Source: PALSA-1296 sp037143335
Lineage (GTDB): Bacteria; Bacteroidota; Ignavibacteria; Palsa-1295
NCBI GenBank assembly: GCA_037143335.1
Contig: JBAWZA010000002.1
Coordinates: 118,822-182,821, forward strand
Reading direction: 5' to 3'
DNA: 64,000 bases
Both the position numbers and the translations under genes were made by a program. Numbering within the stretch: position 1 is the stretch's first letter; the number at the start of each line of letters is the position of its first letter. Below the pieces are notes generated by a model that ran no database searches, had not been told where the DNA came from, and saw nothing but the letters and a program-made list of their open reading frames with translations. Below are positions 62,055-64,000 of the stretch, one piece after another.

Positions 62055-63320
62055 CGAATTTTTCAGTCGATCTGAAATTTTTTCGAGTAGGACTCTCTCT
62101 TGCGTGCCTGTACTCATGTCCTTTAATGTAATTTCTCTAGCAGCAAGCTCCTCAGATCCTAGTATTAGAACAAAGCGAGTTCCCAGTTTATCAGCCTCGC
62201 GCATCTGAGCCTTCATAGAACGGTCTAATAGGTCATAAATCACGCTGATCTTGGACTTTTTGAGTTCAGAGGCAACTGAAACCCCCACTTCTCTCCCTGC
62301 TTTTTCCGCAATTACAATGTAGACATCCGGTGTGGGTCGCTTAATCTCGCCGTTCCTTAGCTTTGACAAAACAATGACAAGACGCTCAACCCCCGAGGCA
62401 AATCCCACCGCAGGAGTAGGCGGACCGCCAAGTTTTTCGATGAGACTATCATATCTTCCCCCACCACAGAGCGCATCCTGTGAGCCGAGATCAGTGGATG
62501 TTAGCTCAAATACTGTTCGGCTATAATAATCAAGACCTCGAACGAGATATGGCGAGATTGTAAAAGAGATTTCAGCTGAGGTGAGCAGAGATTGTAATTC
62601 AGCAAAATGTTTTGCATCTTCGCCGCTCAAATATGATGTGATTTGCGGCGCACGTTCCACGATATTCATATCCCCAGGATTTTTTGAATCCAGAATGCGG
62701 AGCGGGTTTGTAGCCAACCTGCGCTGACTATCGTCGGAGAGATCACTCAGGTTTGCTTCGAGATATTTTACAAGCTCTTGCTTCCACAGTTCTCTCGAAT
62801 CCTGCGAGCCAAGAGTATTGAGCTTCAAATTAAAATTTGCAAAACCCAGCTTTTGATACACAGCTAAAGCGAATGCAATCACCTGCATATCTGCAAGCGG
62901 GGAAGCCGCACCGAGAACTTCGACTCCGAATTGGTGAAACTGTCGCTGACGACCCATCTGCGGTCGTTCGTAGCGGAACATTGGGGCGGAGTTGTAATAC
63001 AGTCGGGAGCACGAAGCCTGTTTGGTAACGAGGTTATGCTCAAGAGCTGCACGGACAACGGCTGCGGTTAATTCTGGTCGGAGTGCCATCTGTTCGCCGC
63101 CTTTATCACTGAAGAGATACATCTCTTTGGATACGATGTCGCTTTCCTCACCAACAGATCTTTGGAAGAGTGAGGACTGTTCAAAGATTGGGGTTCTGAT
63201 TTCTTCGTAACCGAAGAGCGTGGCAACATCATCAACGCAACGCTCTATTTCTTTCCAGAGGAAGGACTCTGGCGGAAGAATGTCCTTCGTGCCACGCGGT
63301 GCCCTGATGAGTTCTGGCAT
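62052..63320 (-). CDS. hisS: Histidine-tRNA ligase
   Basis: A 422-aa class II aminoacyl-tRNA synthetase charging tRNA-His. N-terminal APRGTKDILPPE, motif 1 FGYEEIRTPIFEQ, motif 2 MALRPELTAAVVRA and FRYERPQMGRQRQFHQFG, the His-specific LVRGLDYYSRTVFE, motif 3 GFASGVERLVIVL, and a C-terminal anticodon-binding domain (~325-422). It overlaps the upstream EIIA stop by 1 nt, so the two form an operon. Confidence 0.97.
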   Translation of the reverse strand: MPELIRAPRGTKDILPPESFLWKEIERCVDDVATLFGYEEIRTPIFEQSSLFQRSVGEESDIVSKEMYLFSDKGGEQMALRPELTAAVVRAALEHNLVTKQASCSRLYYNSAPMFRYERPQMGRQRQFHQFGVEVLGAASPLADMQVIAFALAVYQKLGFANFNLKLNTLGSQDSRELWKQELVKYLEANLSDLSDDSQRRLATNPLRILDSKNPGDMNIVERAPQITSYLSGEDAKHFAELQSLLTSAEISFTISPYLVRGLDYYSRTVFELTSTDLGSQDALCGGGRYDSLIEKLGGPPTPAVGFASGVERLVIVLSKLRNGEIKRPTPDVYIVIAEKAGREVGVSVASELKKSKISVIYDLLDRSMKAQMREADKLGTRFVLILGSEELAAREITLKDMSTGTQERVLLEKISDRLKNS

Positions 63321-63787
63321 TAGTCTGAAATCCTCTCTTCCTCACGCGTAAAAATCTCAAGAATCTGCTCGGCAGTTGTAGCCTCTGTCAAGGCAGTGCG
63401 TGCCGAATCGGAGTTCATTACTTTAGAGGCCCGGGATAACAATTTCAGGCGTGAGCCTACATCGCTATCACGACTAACGAGTAGGAGTATCAAGCGGACA
63501 GGTTCATTGTCCAAAGCGGCGTAGTCCACAGGCTCGGAGGTTGTTGCGAATGCCAAGACGATATCGCTCACGGAATCAGTCTTGCCGTGAGGTATGGCAA
63601 ATCCTTTGCCAACTCCAGTGGACATAATTCTTTCGCGTTCAAAAATTGCCGCGCGAACTTTTTCTTTATCCAACACGTGGGGATTGGTTGCGGCGAGGTC
63701 AACCATCTTCGATAAAAGTTCTTCCTTCGAATTGGCAGTGACCCCAACTGCTATATTCTCTGGCTTTAAATAATGGACAAGGTTCAT
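63320..63787 (-). CDS. PTS EIIA type-2 domain protein (PtsN-like)
   Basis: A 155-aa single EIIA domain of the fructose/nitrogen-regulatory type. The phospho-acceptor His67 is in GKGFAIPHGKTDSV; LILLLVSRDSD and the helical core match. With no sugar PTS permease nearby, a regulatory role is more likely than sugar uptake. First gene of an operon with hisS. Confidence 0.88.
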   Translation of the reverse strand: MNLVHYLKPENIAVGVTANSKEELLSKMVDLAATNPHVLDKEKVRAAIFERERIMSTGVGKGFAIPHGKTDSVSDIVLAFATTSEPVDYAALDNEPVRLILLLVSRDSDVGSRLKLLSRASKVMNSDSARTALTEATTAEQILEIFTREEERISD

Positions 63788-63807
63788 GTTTTCTCAGATT
63801 TAATCTA

Positions 63808-63815
63808 CAAATTTA
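63808..63815 (-). promoter_or_regulatory. TAAATTTG -7 box for the EIIA-hisS operon
   Basis: Minus strand GTAAATTTG, 20 nt before the EIIA start. The divergent ruvC gene has the same box at 63925. No -33 TTG was found. Confidence 0.35.
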
Positions 63816-63924
63816 CGAAATGGCGGTGTGCTTTATACGATTTGCTCCGAATTTGCACTTCTTGGTACAGCACCACGACTCATACGCAAAAGGTAGAATC
63901 GTGATACGCGATGAATCAATCCCG

Positions 63925-63932
63925 TAAATTTG
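63925..63932 (+). promoter_or_regulatory. TAAATTTG -7 box for ruvC
   Basis: GTAAATTTG ends 7 nt before the ruvC ATG, so transcription would begin at or next to the start codon. Confidence 0.35.
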
Positions 63933-63939
63933 TACCGAG

Positions 63940-64000
63940 ATGATTATTGTAGGTGTAGATCCAGGGACGTTGGTGACTGGTTACGGCGTGATAGAGGTTG
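63940..64000 (+). CDS. ruvC: Crossover junction endodeoxyribonuclease RuvC, N-terminal fragment
   Basis: The first 20 codons only; the gene continues past the window. MIIVGVDPGTLVTGYGVIE matches the RuvC N-terminus, with the catalytic Asp7 in GVDPGT. RuvC resolves Holliday junctions in homologous recombination. Assignment rests on this short but distinctive stretch. Confidence 0.8.
   Translation, partial: MIIVGVDPGTLVTGYGVIEV

Overview
The window looks like chromosome from a free-living Gram-negative member of the Bacteroidota/Chlorobiota group, most like the Ignavibacteria/Kapabacteria branch (lineage is inference). The signs are: several exported proteins ending in Por-type (type IX secretion) sorting domains; lipid A genes (lpxB, lpxK); menaquinone made by the futalosine route; a Bacteroidota-type Hc1 histone-like protein; several TTG-N19/20/23-TAnnTTTG-like promoters; and many starts without a Shine-Dalgarno sequence, some TTG or GTG. 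No rRNA, tRNA, insertion sequence, phage or CRISPR array was seen. Gene order is compact, with many ATGA or GTGA stop-start overlaps.

Layout. 1-9.2 kb (+): the end of a VWA protein, three secreted beta-propeller (BNR/VPS10-like) proteins and a cation diffusion facilitator. 9.2-20.3 kb (-): an AHSA1-type protein, an active/inactive M16 peptidase pair, the menaquinone genes mqnC and a fused mqnE-mqnA, an MFS exporter and a LysM lytic transglycosylase with a long structured leader. 20.3-22.3 kb: a 25-codon small ORF, a hypothetical gene and pfkA. 22.3-27.2 kb: a probable heavy-metal (perhaps copper) locus with a CxCC propeller protein, an AraC regulator with a metal-binding-like N-terminus, an HMA-MauE membrane protein, a periplasmic HMA protein and an outer-membrane barrel. 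27.2-33.9 kb (-): one apparent operon with a degenerate glycerate kinase, three exported unknowns (two sharing a domain) and an AddB-like nuclease. 34-40.7 kb: a GWxTD protein, rimO, a lamin-tail-domain protein and another T9SS propeller protein. 40.8-49 kb (+): a TMEM175 channel, ebfC-recR, a methyltransferase, two small lipoproteins and a surface-glycan set (heparinase-like protein, flippase, GT39). 49-51.7 kb (+): an orphan bacterial-microcompartment-like protein with a SAP/Rho-N-like tail, a PA0069-type radical SAM enzyme, a TrmH methylase and Hc1. 51.7-63.8 kb (-): peptidase C26, lpxK, a DUF374 acyltransferase, lpxB, uvrA, a NYN protein, an orphan MalK-type ATPase coupled to a histidine kinase, a Lys-rich-tailed protein, hisS and a PTS EIIA. 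The start of ruvC is at the right edge.

The best candidates for something undescribed are the lone BMC-domain protein at 49.0 kb, the multi-HMA metal locus at 22.3-27.2 kb, the MqnE-MqnA fusion, and the structured leader plus 25-aa small ORF near 20.3-20.9 kb. All functions are inferred from sequence motifs read by eye; no database search was possible.
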